From an uncultured Collinsella sp. (GTDB taxonomy: Bacteria; Actinomycetota; Coriobacteriia; Coriobacteriales; Coriobacteriaceae): a stretch of DNA of 35,906 nt. A program made the translations under genes and the position numbers. Of the stretch, positions 1 to 7,899 are shown piece by piece (position 1 is the stretch's first letter; the number at the start of each line of letters is the position of its first letter). The stretch spans positions 1 to 35,906 of the forward strand of contig CABRFG010000016.1 in assembly GCA_902470095.1 (NCBI GenBank). The letters run 5' to 3'. The notes beneath the pieces were generated by a model, which saw only the letters and a program-made list of their open reading frames with translations, was not told where the DNA came from and did no database searches.

Positions 1-103
1 GCGGGATCGCTCGACTACCAAACACCTCGCCGCCGGCCGGGCCCCGTCGTCCAAAAATCACCCGTAAAGGCGCGTTTATCTAATTTAATCTATCCCTTAA
101 GGA

Positions 104-187
104 ATGCTGCTCGTTGGCGTTGTCTGGGCATTGATGGCTACGTGGTTCAAGAGGCGGCGGTGCTGTTGCTTGAGTTTTTGCAGTTAA
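104..187 (+). CDS. possible 27-residue membrane miniprotein
   Basis: A short open frame starts with ATG at 104 just after TTAAGGA and ends with TAA at 185-187, at the left edge of a strong hairpin terminator. The predicted peptide begins MLLVGVVWALMATW, a hydrophobic stretch long enough for most of one membrane pass, then has a basic FKRRR cluster and several cysteines. That order (hydrophobic, then positive) fits a tiny inner-membrane peptide. The ribosome-site-like AAGG is too close to the ATG to be convincing and the family is not recognised. It may simply be spacer sequence. The rest of positions 1-185 shows nothing I recognise; two short frames closing at 65-67 and 81-83 could be the tail of a gene outside the window. 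Confidence 0.2.
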   Translation: MLLVGVVWALMATWFKRRRCCCLSFCS

Positions 188-227
188 AGAGGCTCGTTTC
201 CCTAGGTTGGGGAAACGAGCCTCTTTT
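186..227. terminator. bidirectional rho-independent terminator
   Basis: A near-perfect hairpin: left arm GAGGCTCGTTTCC from 189, right arm GGAAACGAGCCTC ending at 223, followed by TTTTTG on the plus strand and a shorter CTTTAA run on the minus strand. It ends the minus-strand surface-protein gene at 272 and could also end plus-strand transcripts from the left. Confidence 0.85.
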
Positions 228-271
228 TGTCTCTGGGCTTGTGGATTGGTGAAGGCAGAATGCTCTGTCGG

Positions 272-1237
272 CTATTTTGAGTTCTTGATGCGGCGTGTGG
301 CTGTGGCGGTTATTCCGAGTCCCATGGCGGCGATTCCTGCGAGTGTGATTGCGCTCGGCGCTGTGTCGCCTGTGTTTGCGAGCTTGCCGGTGGTCGTATT
401 TGCTTGCTTGGTGGAGCTCGATGGAGCGTCTTTGCCGGTCGCGGGCGAGCTGACGGGCTGTGCCGTCTCGGCCGGTTGCGTTGAGCTGGAGGGTTTTGTC
501 GTCTCGGCGGGTTTCGTTATCTCGGGCGAGGTGGCCTTGTCTGCCGCGGCCTTTGCCTCTTCGTATGCCTTGCAGGCGTCGTCATAGGCCGCTTGCGCCT
601 TATTCAAATCGCTGAGGAGCGCATTTCGCTTGGCTGTGCATGCGTCGATGTTGGCCTTTGCTTTCTCCGCTCCATCTTCGAAAATCTTAACCTGCTCTTC
701 CTGACTTTCGAGCGTACGTCGGTGGTGGTCAAGCTTATATCCACAAGATTCTCTTTCCGAATCCGCCATTTTGACCTCCATACGCAACTGCAAAACAGTT
801 TCGTAATCCCTGTCGGCGAGCGCCTTTTCTACTTTTGCTTTAAGCTCGCTTACCCGGTTGCTGGCCTTGTCGTAATCGGCTTGGGCTGCAGCGACGTTCG
901 CTCGCATGGCGGGAAGGGGTTCACTAGATTTGGCGGCTTCCGCCATCATCTTGTCGTAGAGCTCTTGAGAAGCGGCAATGTCATCATCGATTTCCGCAAG
1001 TTTCTCGGGACTTGCGGCGTCTTTTGCGGCCTCGAGGGTTTTGAGCGCTTCCTGCATGGCTGCATACGCTTTTTCTTTTGCGGCGGCCGCGTCTTCCGTC
1101 TGCAAGGCAACTGCACCGGTGGGGGCGCTGGTTTCTGCCGCGATCGCCGTTACGGGGGCGATTCCCGCGACAAGTGCCGCGGAAAGGGCGATGCCCACAG
1201 TTGCTCGTCTTGCTCTTCTTGCGAGAATGTCGTTCAT
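272..1237 (-). CDS. secreted coiled-coil surface protein with LANTG sorting signal
   Basis: A 321-residue exported protein. The N-terminus (MNDILARRARRATVG, then a hydrophobic stretch to about residue 33) is a Sec signal peptide with likely cleavage after AIA. Residues about 45-230 are rich in Ala, Lys, Glu and Asp with heptad-like spacing (AAKEKAYAAMQEALKTLEAA), so a long coiled coil is likely. A Pro/Thr/Ser-rich wall-spanning spacer follows (about 235-285). The end is a complete sortase signal: LANTGD, a hydrophobic segment, and the basic tail RRIKNSK. The motif has Ala in place of the Pro of LPxTG, the LAxTG form known for class E sortases. The start is supported by GAGGTG six bases before the ATG at 1237. 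No enzymatic domain is seen; a role as spacer, adhesin or wall-associated protein is inference. It stands alone and faces away from the ABC exporter genes. Confidence 0.85.
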   Translation of the reverse strand: MNDILARRARRATVGIALSAALVAGIAPVTAIAAETSAPTGAVALQTEDAAAAKEKAYAAMQEALKTLEAAKDAASPEKLAEIDDDIAASQELYDKMMAEAAKSSEPLPAMRANVAAAQADYDKASNRVSELKAKVEKALADRDYETVLQLRMEVKMADSERESCGYKLDHHRRTLESQEEQVKIFEDGAEKAKANIDACTAKRNALLSDLNKAQAAYDDACKAYEEAKAAADKATSPEITKPAETTKPSSSTQPAETAQPVSSPATGKDAPSSSTKQANTTTGKLANTGDTAPSAITLAGIAAMGLGITATATRRIKNSK

Positions 1238-1374
1238 CTCGGCACCTCATTTCAAGGGTCGGCGACTAACTTGGTAGCACTAATGTAAATATACCATGCT
1301 AGTTGACCCGACACTGGCTGGGTGTGCGCGTATACCCCCCCTGAAAACTGAATCCCGTTAGAAATGACGAGTTG

Positions 1375-1404
1375 TTTACGCTTCTTTTGGGGTGGCGGTA
1401 CTAT
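1375..1404 (+). promoter_or_regulatory. putative promoter of the ABC exporter pair
   Basis: TTTACG at 1375-1380 and TACTAT at 1399-1404 are 18 bases apart, a fair sigma-70/SigA-like pair, about 46 bases ahead of the preferred ABC gene start at 1450. Seen by eye only. Confidence 0.35.
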
Positions 1405-1449
1405 CATGGTTCGAATTGAATGTGGATGATGATAGGGGAGCGCCTATAC

Positions 1450-3333
1450 ATGATTGAGCTGCTCAGGCGTTTTGGTGGTAAGTTTCGCCGGTATATGGTG
1501 ATTGGCCCTGCGTGCAAGTTGATCGAAGTAATCTTTGACCTTCTTACGCCGCTGGTGATTGCCCAGATGATCGACAAGGGCATTGGGGCGCACGACGTGA
1601 ACGCCGTTATCCACTACGGCATGGTGCTCGCCGCCATGGCCGTGATTGGCATCTCGTTTACGCTCGTCTGCCAAAAGATGGCGGCGCTCACCTCGCAGGG
1701 CATGGGCACTGACATTCGCGGCGCACTCTACCAGCACATCAACAAGCTGAGCTATGCTGAGCTCGATCGCTTTGGCACGCCGTCGCTCATCACGCGCATT
1801 ACCAACGACGTCAACCAGGTGCAGCTCGCCGTGGCGCTGGGCGTGCGTATGCTCATCCGCTGGCCTTTCCTGGCGGTGGGCTCCATGGTCGCGGCCCTTG
1901 CCATCGACCTTAAGCTCGGCGTGATCTTTTTGATTTGCACGCCCGCCATCGGCTTGGTGTTCTGGTTTGTCATGGCGCGCTGCATCCCGTACTACAAGCA
2001 GCTGCAGGCAAAGCTCGACCGCATCGCGCTCATTTGCCGCGAGGGGCTTTCGGGCGCCCGTGTGATTCGCGCCTTTGTACGCGAAGATCACGAGCGCGAG
2101 CGCTTTGCCCAAGCCGCCGATGACCAGGCCCATACCGCCATTGCGGTGGGTAAGCTCTCGTCGGTCCTTAACCCCGTCACATTCTTGGTGATGAACCTGG
2201 GCGTGTGTGCCATCCTATGGGTGGGCGGCATCCAGGTCAACGTGGGCGAGCTCACGCAGGGTCAGGTCATGGCGTTTGTGAACTACATGACGCAGACGCT
2301 CACCTCCATCGTGTACGTCGCCAACCTGGTCGTGGTCTTTACCAAGGCGAGCGCCAGCGCGTCGCGTATCAACGAGGTGCTCAATTGCGTGCCGAGCATC
2401 GCTGACGAGGGCAACCAGCCGGTCGCGCTGCCTGAGCCGAGCGACCTGACGGGTGGCGCTGTTCCGGTCCCTGCGCTGAGCTTTGACCATGCGAGCTTCT
2501 CGTTTGGCGCCGGCGCGGCAAATGCCGTGAGCGATGTGACTCTGGAGCTGCCGGTGGGCAAAACCCTCGGCATTATCGGCGGCACGGGCAGCGGTAAGTC
2601 GACCCTCGTTTCGCTTATCCCGCGCCTGTACGATGCGGGCGTGGGCAGCGTGTACGTGATGGGTGCCGACGTGCGCACCTGGCCGCTCGACCAGCTGCGC
2701 CGTGTGGTCGCGACCGTTCCGCAGCGCGCGTCGCTGGTGAGCGGCACCATCCGCAGCAACCTGACCTGGCGCGATGAGGCGGCAACCGACGAGGAACTCT
2801 GGGCGGCGCTCGACATGGCGCAGGCGAGCGAGTTCGTGCGCAACAAGCCGCAGGGGCTCGATGCCCCGGTCGAGGCGGGCGGTAAGAACTTCAGCGGTGG
2901 CCAACGCCAGCGCCTGACCATCGCGCGCGCCCTGGTGGGCTCGCCTCAGATATTGATCATGGACGATTCCGCCTCGGCGCTCGACTTTAAGACCGACGCG
3001 GCGCTTCGCCATGCCATCCGCGAGCGCAGTGTGCGCGGTGCCGCCGAGGGCGGGCTGCCGCTGACGACCGTCATCGTGAGCCAGCGCGTCTCGACCGTGC
3101 GCGACGCCGACATGATCTGCGTGCTCGACCACGGCTCGGTCGCGGGCCTGGGTACGCACGACGAGCTGTACGCAGGCTGCCAACTCTATCGCGAGATTTG
3201 CCAGTCGCAGCTTCGTCGCGAGGAGCTCGAGGGTCAGCAGGGGAGCGCGACGCCCGCGCTCGCCCCAGGCTCCGTGCCCGCCCTAGGCGCCCCGACCGCC
3301 CCTGCATCTGTCTGCGCAAAGGAGGGCTGCTAA
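1450..3333 (+). CDS. ABC exporter subunit with degenerate catalytic site
   Basis: Half-size ABC exporter (627 residues): an N-terminal six-helix transmembrane domain (about residues 15-310), then an ATPase domain. Walker A is GGTGSGKS near residue 377, the signature is FSGGQ near 481, and Walker B is ILIMDDSASALD. Asp506 stands where the catalytic Glu normally is. In heterodimeric exporters (TM287/288, BmrCD) that substitution marks the subunit whose own Walker A/B form the non-hydrolysing site. A Pro/Ala-rich tail of about 30 residues follows the ATPase domain. I chose the ATG at 1450 because AGGGGAG lies nine bases upstream; an in-frame ATG at 1420 has no ribosome site. The stop at 3331-3333 directly abuts the next ATG, so the two subunits are translationally coupled. 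Substrate unknown; drug, lipid or peptide export are the usual roles. Confidence 0.9.
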   Translation: MIELLRRFGGKFRRYMVIGPACKLIEVIFDLLTPLVIAQMIDKGIGAHDVNAVIHYGMVLAAMAVIGISFTLVCQKMAALTSQGMGTDIRGALYQHINKLSYAELDRFGTPSLITRITNDVNQVQLAVALGVRMLIRWPFLAVGSMVAALAIDLKLGVIFLICTPAIGLVFWFVMARCIPYYKQLQAKLDRIALICREGLSGARVIRAFVREDHERERFAQAADDQAHTAIAVGKLSSVLNPVTFLVMNLGVCAILWVGGIQVNVGELTQGQVMAFVNYMTQTLTSIVYVANLVVVFTKASASASRINEVLNCVPSIADEGNQPVALPEPSDLTGGAVPVPALSFDHASFSFGAGAANAVSDVTLELPVGKTLGIIGGTGSGKSTLVSLIPRLYDAGVGSVYVMGADVRTWPLDQLRRVVATVPQRASLVSGTIRSNLTWRDEAATDEELWAALDMAQASEFVRNKPQGLDAPVEAGGKNFSGGQRQRLTIARALVGSPQILIMDDSASALDFKTDAALRHAIRERSVRGAAEGGLPLTTVIVSQRVSTVRDADMICVLDHGSVAGLGTHDELYAGCQLYREICQSQLRREELEGQQGSATPALAPGSVPALGAPTAPASVCAKEGC

Positions 3334-5193
3334 ATGAATCCGTATACTTCTTCCGGTTCGGTCGCCACGATGACGGCCAACGTGTCCGGCAACGACAAGC
3401 TCAACGACCTGGGCGACGGCCCACGCCAGCCTGGCGACCCTGAGCGCTATCCCGTGGGTGCGGTGACCCGTCGCCTGTTGGACTATGTTCGCCCGCACCG
3501 CGTCTCGTTTACGGCGTCGTTTGTGAGCGCCGCCATCTCGGTGATCCTGCAGCTCTATACGCCTATTCTCATCGGCGAGGGCATCGACCTGATCGCCGCC
3601 GCCGGGCAGGTGGACTTCGACGCGCTACTACCGCTTGTCACCAAGCTCGCGATTGTCGTCGTAGGTGCCGCGGCTTTCCAGTGGCTGCAGGGCTATTGCG
3701 TCAACCGCCTGTCCTACGAGACGGTGCGCGACATGCGCGTGGAGGCGAGCGACAAGCTCAGCCGCATGCCGCTCAGCTTTATCGACAGCCACGCCCACGG
3801 CGACCTTATGAGCCGCGTGGTCAACGACGTCGACCAGGTGGGCGACGGTCTGCTACAGGGCTTTACCCAGCTTTTCACCGGCGTTATCACCATCGTTGGC
3901 ACGCTCGCGTTTATGCTCTCCATTAACCTGACCATGACGCTTGTGGTGGTGCTCGTCACGCCGCTTTCCATTTTTGCCGCTGGCGCCATCGCCAAGCTTT
4001 CCAACAAGAGCTTTACGGCCCAGCAGCGTATTCAGGGTCAGCTCGGTGGTCATATCGAGGAGTATGTGGGCGAGCAAAAGCTGGTTGATGCGTTTGCCTA
4101 CGGCCCGAACGCCCAAGCGCGCTTTGACGCGCTCAACGCCGAGCTCTATACGGCAGGTGAGCGTGCACAGTTTATGGGTTCGCTCTCTAACCCCGGTACG
4201 CGCTTTATCAACAACATCATCTATGCCGTGGTCGCCGTGATCGGCTGCGTGGGCGTGATCACGGGCGTGCCGGCGGCGCTTACGGTGGGTGGCGTGCAGA
4301 TTTTCCTGTCCTACGCCAACCAGTACACCAAGCCGTTCAACGAGGTCACCAACGTTATTACGCAGATCCAGACCGCGTATGCCTCGGCGCGTCGCATGTT
4401 TGCGCTGCTCGATGCGCGCGAGCAGGAGCCCGATGCGGCGGATGCCGTGGAACTTACCGCCCCGCAGGGTGTGGTGACCTTTGAGCATGTGGACTTTAGC
4501 TACGTGTCCGACCGCAAGCTGCTGCAGGATATCTGCATTGAGGCCAAGCCCGGCATGCGCTTTGCCCTCGTTGGCCCCACGGGCTGCGGCAAGACGACGC
4601 TCATCAACTTGCTGCTGCGGTTTTACGATATCGATGCCGGTCGCATCATAGTCGATGGCCGGTCTTCGCGTGGCTACACGCGCGCAAGCCTGCGCCGCGC
4701 CTTTGGCATGGTGCTGCAGGATACGTGGCTGTTCGAGGGCACGGTGGCCCAGAACATTGCCTACGGTTGCCCCGATGCCACGCGCGAGCAGATTGTCGAG
4801 GCCGCCAAGCGCGCTCATGCGCATAAGTTTATCTTGCAGCTGCCAGGCGGCTACGATACGGTGATCGGCGAGGATGGCGGCACGTTTAGCCAGGGCCAAA
4901 AACAGCTGCTGTGCATCGCGCGCGTCATGCTCACCGATCCGGCGATCTTGCTGCTGGACGAGGCGACCTCGAGCATCGATACGCGCACCGAGTTACAGGT
5001 GCAGGCGGCATTCGACGAGCTCATGGCCGGTCGTACAAGCTTTGTGGTGGCGCACCGCCTGTCGACGATTCGAAACGCCGACTGCATTCTGGTCATGCGC
5101 GACGGCCAGATTATCGAGCACGGCACGCACGACGAGCTGCTGGCGGCAGACGGCTTCTATGCCGATCTTTACCACAGCCAGTTTGCCCAGTAG
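3334..5193 (+). CDS. ABC exporter subunit with canonical Walker B
   Basis: Second half-transporter (619 residues), partner of the preceding gene. About 45 hydrophilic residues come first, then a six-helix transmembrane domain (about 50-340) and the ATPase domain. Walker A is GPTGCGKT at about 414-421 and Walker B is ILLLDEATSSID with catalytic Glu543. The signature motif is FSQGQ, with Gln520 in place of the first Gly of LSGGQ. This altered signature faces the altered Walker B of the partner in the dimer, so both defects fall in the same ATP site and the other site stays canonical. The H-loop His is in VVAHRLSTIRNAD. The start has GGAGG about ten bases upstream, inside the end of the previous gene. 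Confidence 0.92.
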   Translation: MNPYTSSGSVATMTANVSGNDKLNDLGDGPRQPGDPERYPVGAVTRRLLDYVRPHRVSFTASFVSAAISVILQLYTPILIGEGIDLIAAAGQVDFDALLPLVTKLAIVVVGAAAFQWLQGYCVNRLSYETVRDMRVEASDKLSRMPLSFIDSHAHGDLMSRVVNDVDQVGDGLLQGFTQLFTGVITIVGTLAFMLSINLTMTLVVVLVTPLSIFAAGAIAKLSNKSFTAQQRIQGQLGGHIEEYVGEQKLVDAFAYGPNAQARFDALNAELYTAGERAQFMGSLSNPGTRFINNIIYAVVAVIGCVGVITGVPAALTVGGVQIFLSYANQYTKPFNEVTNVITQIQTAYASARRMFALLDAREQEPDAADAVELTAPQGVVTFEHVDFSYVSDRKLLQDICIEAKPGMRFALVGPTGCGKTTLINLLLRFYDIDAGRIIVDGRSSRGYTRASLRRAFGMVLQDTWLFEGTVAQNIAYGCPDATREQIVEAAKRAHAHKFILQLPGGYDTVIGEDGGTFSQGQKQLLCIARVMLTDPAILLLDEATSSIDTRTELQVQAAFDELMAGRTSFVVAHRLSTIRNADCILVMRDGQIIEHGTHDELLAADGFYADLYHSQFAQ

Positions 5194-5298
5194 GGGCCAC
5201 CGATTGGCGGCTGATGGTTTACATCTGCGTCGTTAGTACTAAGATATTCATCTAATAAACTGCATTAATGGCTCGAGTTTCGGGGGAAACGAGGCAAC

Positions 5299-5856
5299 GT
5301 GACTATGACATGCTCTTTGGTGGTTAACAGCAAGAGCGGTAATACCAGGATGGTTTCGGGCGCGATTAAGCGCGCTCTGCAGGCTGCGGGCGTTGAGTTT
5401 ATTCACGCCGCCGCGCTGAGCGATGATGCGGATGCAGATCAGGTTGCGCTCGAGGCGCAGGGAGCCTGCGCGGCCGACACGGTGCTTGTCGGTTTTTGGT
5501 GCGACAAGGGCGCGTGCACGCCTTCGGTTGCTGCGCTGCTTTCCGCCCTGCATGGCAAGCGCGTCTTTTTGTTTGGTACTTGCGGTTTTGGCGCCAGCGA
5601 GGAGTACTTCAGGCAGATTATCGACCGCGTGACCTCAAATCTGGCCAATGATGCCGAGCTTGCGGGCTGGGCGATGTGCCAGGGCAAGATGGGTCCCGCG
5701 GTCAAGCAGCGCTACGAGGCAATGCTCGAGCAAGATCCCGACAACGCCCGCGCTAAGTTGCTGCTCGACAACTGGGTTGCCGCAAAGGATCACCCCACCA
5801 AGGAAGATCTGGACCATATGGCGGCGGCGGCCAAGAAGGCCGTGCTGGGAGAGTAG
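5299..5856 (+). CDS. flavodoxin-family protein
   Basis: A 185-residue cytoplasmic protein with a flavodoxin fold. The N-terminal strand and phosphate-binding loop read SLVVNSKSGNTR (FMN phosphate loop), followed by GFWCDKGACTP and the strand VFLFGTCGFGAS. These occur in a group of short flavodoxin-like proteins of anaerobes, some of which are annotated as the BilS partner of bilirubin reductase; I cannot confirm that assignment and no reductase gene lies beside it. Likely role: one- or two-electron transfer through FMN. The open frame begins with GTG at 5299; an in-frame ATG at 5305 is an equally good start, since the nearest purine-rich sequence (GGGGG and GAGG, 5282-5294) can serve either. 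A hairpin terminator follows, so the gene ends a transcript. Confidence 0.8.
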   Translation: MTMTCSLVVNSKSGNTRMVSGAIKRALQAAGVEFIHAAALSDDADADQVALEAQGACAADTVLVGFWCDKGACTPSVAALLSALHGKRVFLFGTCGFGASEEYFRQIIDRVTSNLANDAELAGWAMCQGKMGPAVKQRYEAMLEQDPDNARAKLLLDNWVAAKDHPTKEDLDHMAAAAKKAVLGE

Positions 5857-5898
5857 CTTCGCCGTTCGCGGTCCTTCGTGCAAAGCAATACAAATGTG

Positions 5899-5927
5899 AA
5901 AGCCTCGATATTCTCGAGGCTTTTTTC
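5899..5927 (+). terminator. rho-independent terminator
   Basis: GCCTCGA and TCGAGGC arms (about 5902-5920) around a short ATATTC loop, followed by TTTTTT. It closes the ABC exporter/flavodoxin region. Confidence 0.9.
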
Positions 5928-6027
5928 TTGCCACTTGTGGGCGCAACCGTGGCAAGCGTTTGGGGTGACATTTTCCATCACCCCGATGACGAGGCCGTTC
6001 TGGACAACACGCTCGCATGCGTTCGCT

Positions 6028-6080
6028 GGATGTATTCAGAGTGGGACGGGGTTTCCGGATGGATGGGGTTTCCAGAAGGT
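6028..6080. repeat. single copy of the intergenic hairpin repeat
   Basis: GGATGTATTCAGAG followed by TGGGACGGGGTTTCCGGATG closely matches the first unit of the array at 15366 onward, where the same lead-in GGATGTATTCAGAG is followed by CGGGACGGGCTTTCCGGATG. Only one unit is present here. Confidence 0.7.
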
Positions 6081-6128
6081 ATGGGCTGAGGGCTACACGG
6101 GGTAGCCGTAGAGGCATGAATAAGGGGG

Positions 6129-6179
6129 TTGAAAATAAACGATACTAAATGCAGTATAAATTTAATGTTGGGGGGGGGG
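6129..6179 (+). promoter_or_regulatory. putative promoter with G10 tract
   Basis: TTGAAA (6129-6134) and TATAAA (6155-6160) are 20 bases apart, longer than ideal; CAGTAT at 6152 would give 17. Ten G at 6170-6179 lie just downstream, near where transcription would begin. Homopolymeric G runs of this length beside surface-structure genes are a known cause of phase variation by slipped-strand replication. Confidence 0.35.
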
Positions 6180-6465
6180 TACGATATCTAAGCCGTACAA
6201 AATATTAGACCCTCTATTGAGAAGTTGTGTAGGGGTTAGCTGCAGGCGTTGGATAAAGCAGACAAGTGCGGGGACAAATAACCACTTACGGCAAAAATAG
6301 TAGCATTTGGCGGAAAGACGTTGATAAAAACGCGGAAGTAGCTACGGTGATTGTTAGAAATAGATTTCAGATTGGCTTTTTCGAACTCATCTATTAAACG
6401 TCTTAGAAAAGCGGCTAATCCTTGATGGGATCGAATATGGCCTCGATGGGGATGAAATAATCACG

Positions 6466-7023
6466 TTGGCAGCGCGCGGATTTAGACGATTTATTTCACT
6501 TCTTAGTGGCATGGCGCTCGCGCTTGTCATAGCCCTTGCCGTCGTTTCTTTCGCTCCCCGTGCATTTGGTTATATGCCCTTCGCCGTGCTTTCGGGCTCT
6601 ATGGAGCCCGAGCTTCCCGTTGGCTCCATGGTGTTTGTTCGCCAGGTTGAGCCATCGGATATTGCCGTGGGCGACAATGCAACTTTTTACCGATCGGACG
6701 GCGCCGTAGTGACCCACCAGGTGTACGAGGTCGACCCTGTGGCGCAGACGATCAGCACGCAGGGAATCGCAAACAAAAATGCAGATGGAACCATCGTGCA
6801 CGACGCCGAGCAGACGCCTTTTTCACGCGTGATTGGCGTCGTTTCTTTTTGTGTCCCTTACCTGGGCTTCGTTAACGCATATTGCACGACGATGCCCGGT
6901 TTGCTTGTTGTGGTGGCCGTTCTGGCGCTGCTGGTCGTGGCGTCGATGGTGCTCGATCGGATGGTTTCCGACGAGCCTGCGGGCAAGCATACCCGCGCGC
7001 ATGCGAGGGAGCGGCGTTCATAG
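6466..7023 (+). CDS. sipW: SipW-type (ER-type) signal peptidase I
   Basis: Membrane serine peptidase of the S26B/SipW group (185 residues). One N-terminal transmembrane segment (about 10-35) is followed by the catalytic box LSGSMEPELPVGSM with nucleophile Ser45. The second catalytic residue is a His in VVTHQVYEVD (His84), where ordinary bacterial type I enzymes have Lys. GIANKNADG near residue 100-107 carries the conserved Asp. Bacillus subtilis SipW uses a comparable Ser/His/Asp set. A second hydrophobic segment (about 140-165) precedes a basic tail ending RRS, giving two membrane passes. It is the first gene of the locus and, by family precedent, processes the TasA-like proteins encoded downstream. 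The open frame begins with TTG at 6466, with only a weak upstream GGGGA; an internal ATG at 6511 would cut into the first membrane helix. Confidence 0.88.
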   Translation: MAARGFRRFISLLSGMALALVIALAVVSFAPRAFGYMPFAVLSGSMEPELPVGSMVFVRQVEPSDIAVGDNATFYRSDGAVVTHQVYEVDPVAQTISTQGIANKNADGTIVHDAEQTPFSRVIGVVSFCVPYLGFVNAYCTTMPGLLVVVAVLALLVVASMVLDRMVSDEPAGKHTRAHARERRS

Positions 7024-7093
7024 CGGCAGGGAGAAGTGTCGGCGGCGGTAAAGGTCGTTGCCGGGGAAGACGATTCTCGAAAGGAAGAGAACT

Positions 7094-7810
7094 ATGGAAA
7101 ACAAGAAGAAAAAGCGCTACGGCATCGTTGCCGCCTTGCTGCTGCTGGTGCTGGCCGCCGGCGTGGGCACCTACGCCTGGCTGACGGCTACGCAGTCGCT
7201 GAAGAACGAATTTACGGTTGGCAGCATCGGCAAGCCCGAAGTGAAGCCCGACCCCGATCATCCGGACAAGCCCGGCACTGATCCCACGGACCCCTCAGTG
7301 GATGGTTACCTGTTTGAGACCAAGTGGGTGAAGGACTCCAAGATGATTCCCGGCACCAACATCGATAAGAACCCCAACGTCGGTATCGGCAAGGATTCCG
7401 ATAGCTCCTATGTGTTCGTCTACGTGAAGAACGCCATCGTGAAGGACGATGAAGGCGCGCTTGCCAAGACCCCGTACTCCAACCTTAACAATGGCTGGAA
7501 GCCGGTTGCTACTGACCAGGTGAAGACCAACGGCAACGAAGGCCAGTACGTGAGCGGTCTGTTCATGTATACCGCTGACGGAACCGGCGCTCCTGCAAAG
7601 CTTACCCCCGCTAATGGCAAGGCTGCTTACACCGGCGAGCTGTTCAGCACCGTGCATATCCCGGCTGCCATGAACAGCACGGATGTCGTTGAAAATCCTG
7701 CTATGACGGTCTCCTGCTACATCTTCGGCGCTGACCAGAAGGGCGACAAGACTGACGCTGCCGCCAACGCTGTCGAGCAGGCCAAGGCTTGGGCTAAGAC
7801 TCAGGCTTAA
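7094..7810 (+). CDS. TasA/CalY-like protein with SipW-dependent signal, likely major subunit
   Basis: A 238-residue exported protein. The basic start MENKKKKRYG precedes a hydrophobic core and GTYAWLTATQS, then NEFTVGSIG. This matches the GTWAAF...FASGTL layout of TasA and camelysin, proteins processed by SipW. A Pro/Asp-rich linker (about 55-75) precedes an all-beta-looking domain with VGIGKDSDSSYVFVYVKN, corresponding to the 'extended strand, N-G-S, Y-V-R-V' region of the family. Codon choice is strikingly uniform (AAC, AAG, GGC, ACC), unlike the neighbours, which suggests very high expression and a major fibre subunit. AAGGAAG ends five bases before the ATG at 7094, which makes this start secure; an upstream in-frame GTG at 7058 is disregarded. 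A strong hairpin follows, so much of the transcription may stop after this gene. Confidence 0.82.
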   Translation: MENKKKKRYGIVAALLLLVLAAGVGTYAWLTATQSLKNEFTVGSIGKPEVKPDPDHPDKPGTDPTDPSVDGYLFETKWVKDSKMIPGTNIDKNPNVGIGKDSDSSYVFVYVKNAIVKDDEGALAKTPYSNLNNGWKPVATDQVKTNGNEGQYVSGLFMYTADGTGAPAKLTPANGKAAYTGELFSTVHIPAAMNSTDVVENPAMTVSCYIFGADQKGDKTDAAANAVEQAKAWAKTQA

Positions 7811-7819
7811 CCCCTCCCC

Positions 7820-7877
7820 ACCGAGATCCCGGCCCGCTCCCCATCCCCATTTTCGGGTCGGGATCTCGGTCCCCCTT
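7820..7877 (+). terminator. hairpin terminator/attenuator between subunit genes
   Basis: CCGAGATCCCGGCCCG (7821-7836) pairs with CGGGTCGGGATCTCGG (7854-7869), with one G-T-type mismatch, followed by CCCCCTTT. The U run is weak (three), so partial read-through into the downstream genes is likely. It sits inside the locus and can set subunit stoichiometry. Confidence 0.7.
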
Positions 7878-7899
7878 TAATCGACGATTGGCGAACGTA

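Larger units (their letters stand above)
5928..6465. other. long AT-rich leader of the fibre locus, no gene seen
   Basis: About 540 bases with no supported gene. The first part has two small hairpins (GCCAC...GTGGC near 5930-5953; GGGGTGA/TCACCCC at 5962-5984) and one copy of an intergenic repeat at about 6028-6080. From about 6120 the composition becomes AT-rich, with TTGAAA at 6129-6134, TATAAA at 6155-6160, and ten consecutive G at 6170-6179. The 285 bases from there to the signal-peptidase start are a long untranslated leader if transcription begins near the G run. I recognise no known riboswitch in it, but it is long enough for one. Confidence 0.5.

Noticed and set aside
593..1288. Plus-strand open frame opposite the LANTG protein
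   Set aside because: Cys/Phe-rich antisense translation; the minus-strand frame has signal peptide, coiled coil and sorting signal.
5934..6105. Short coding frame through the single repeat copy at 6028
   Set aside because: The peptide similarity to the frame in the 15.4 kb array comes from the shared nucleotide repeat, not from coding conservation.
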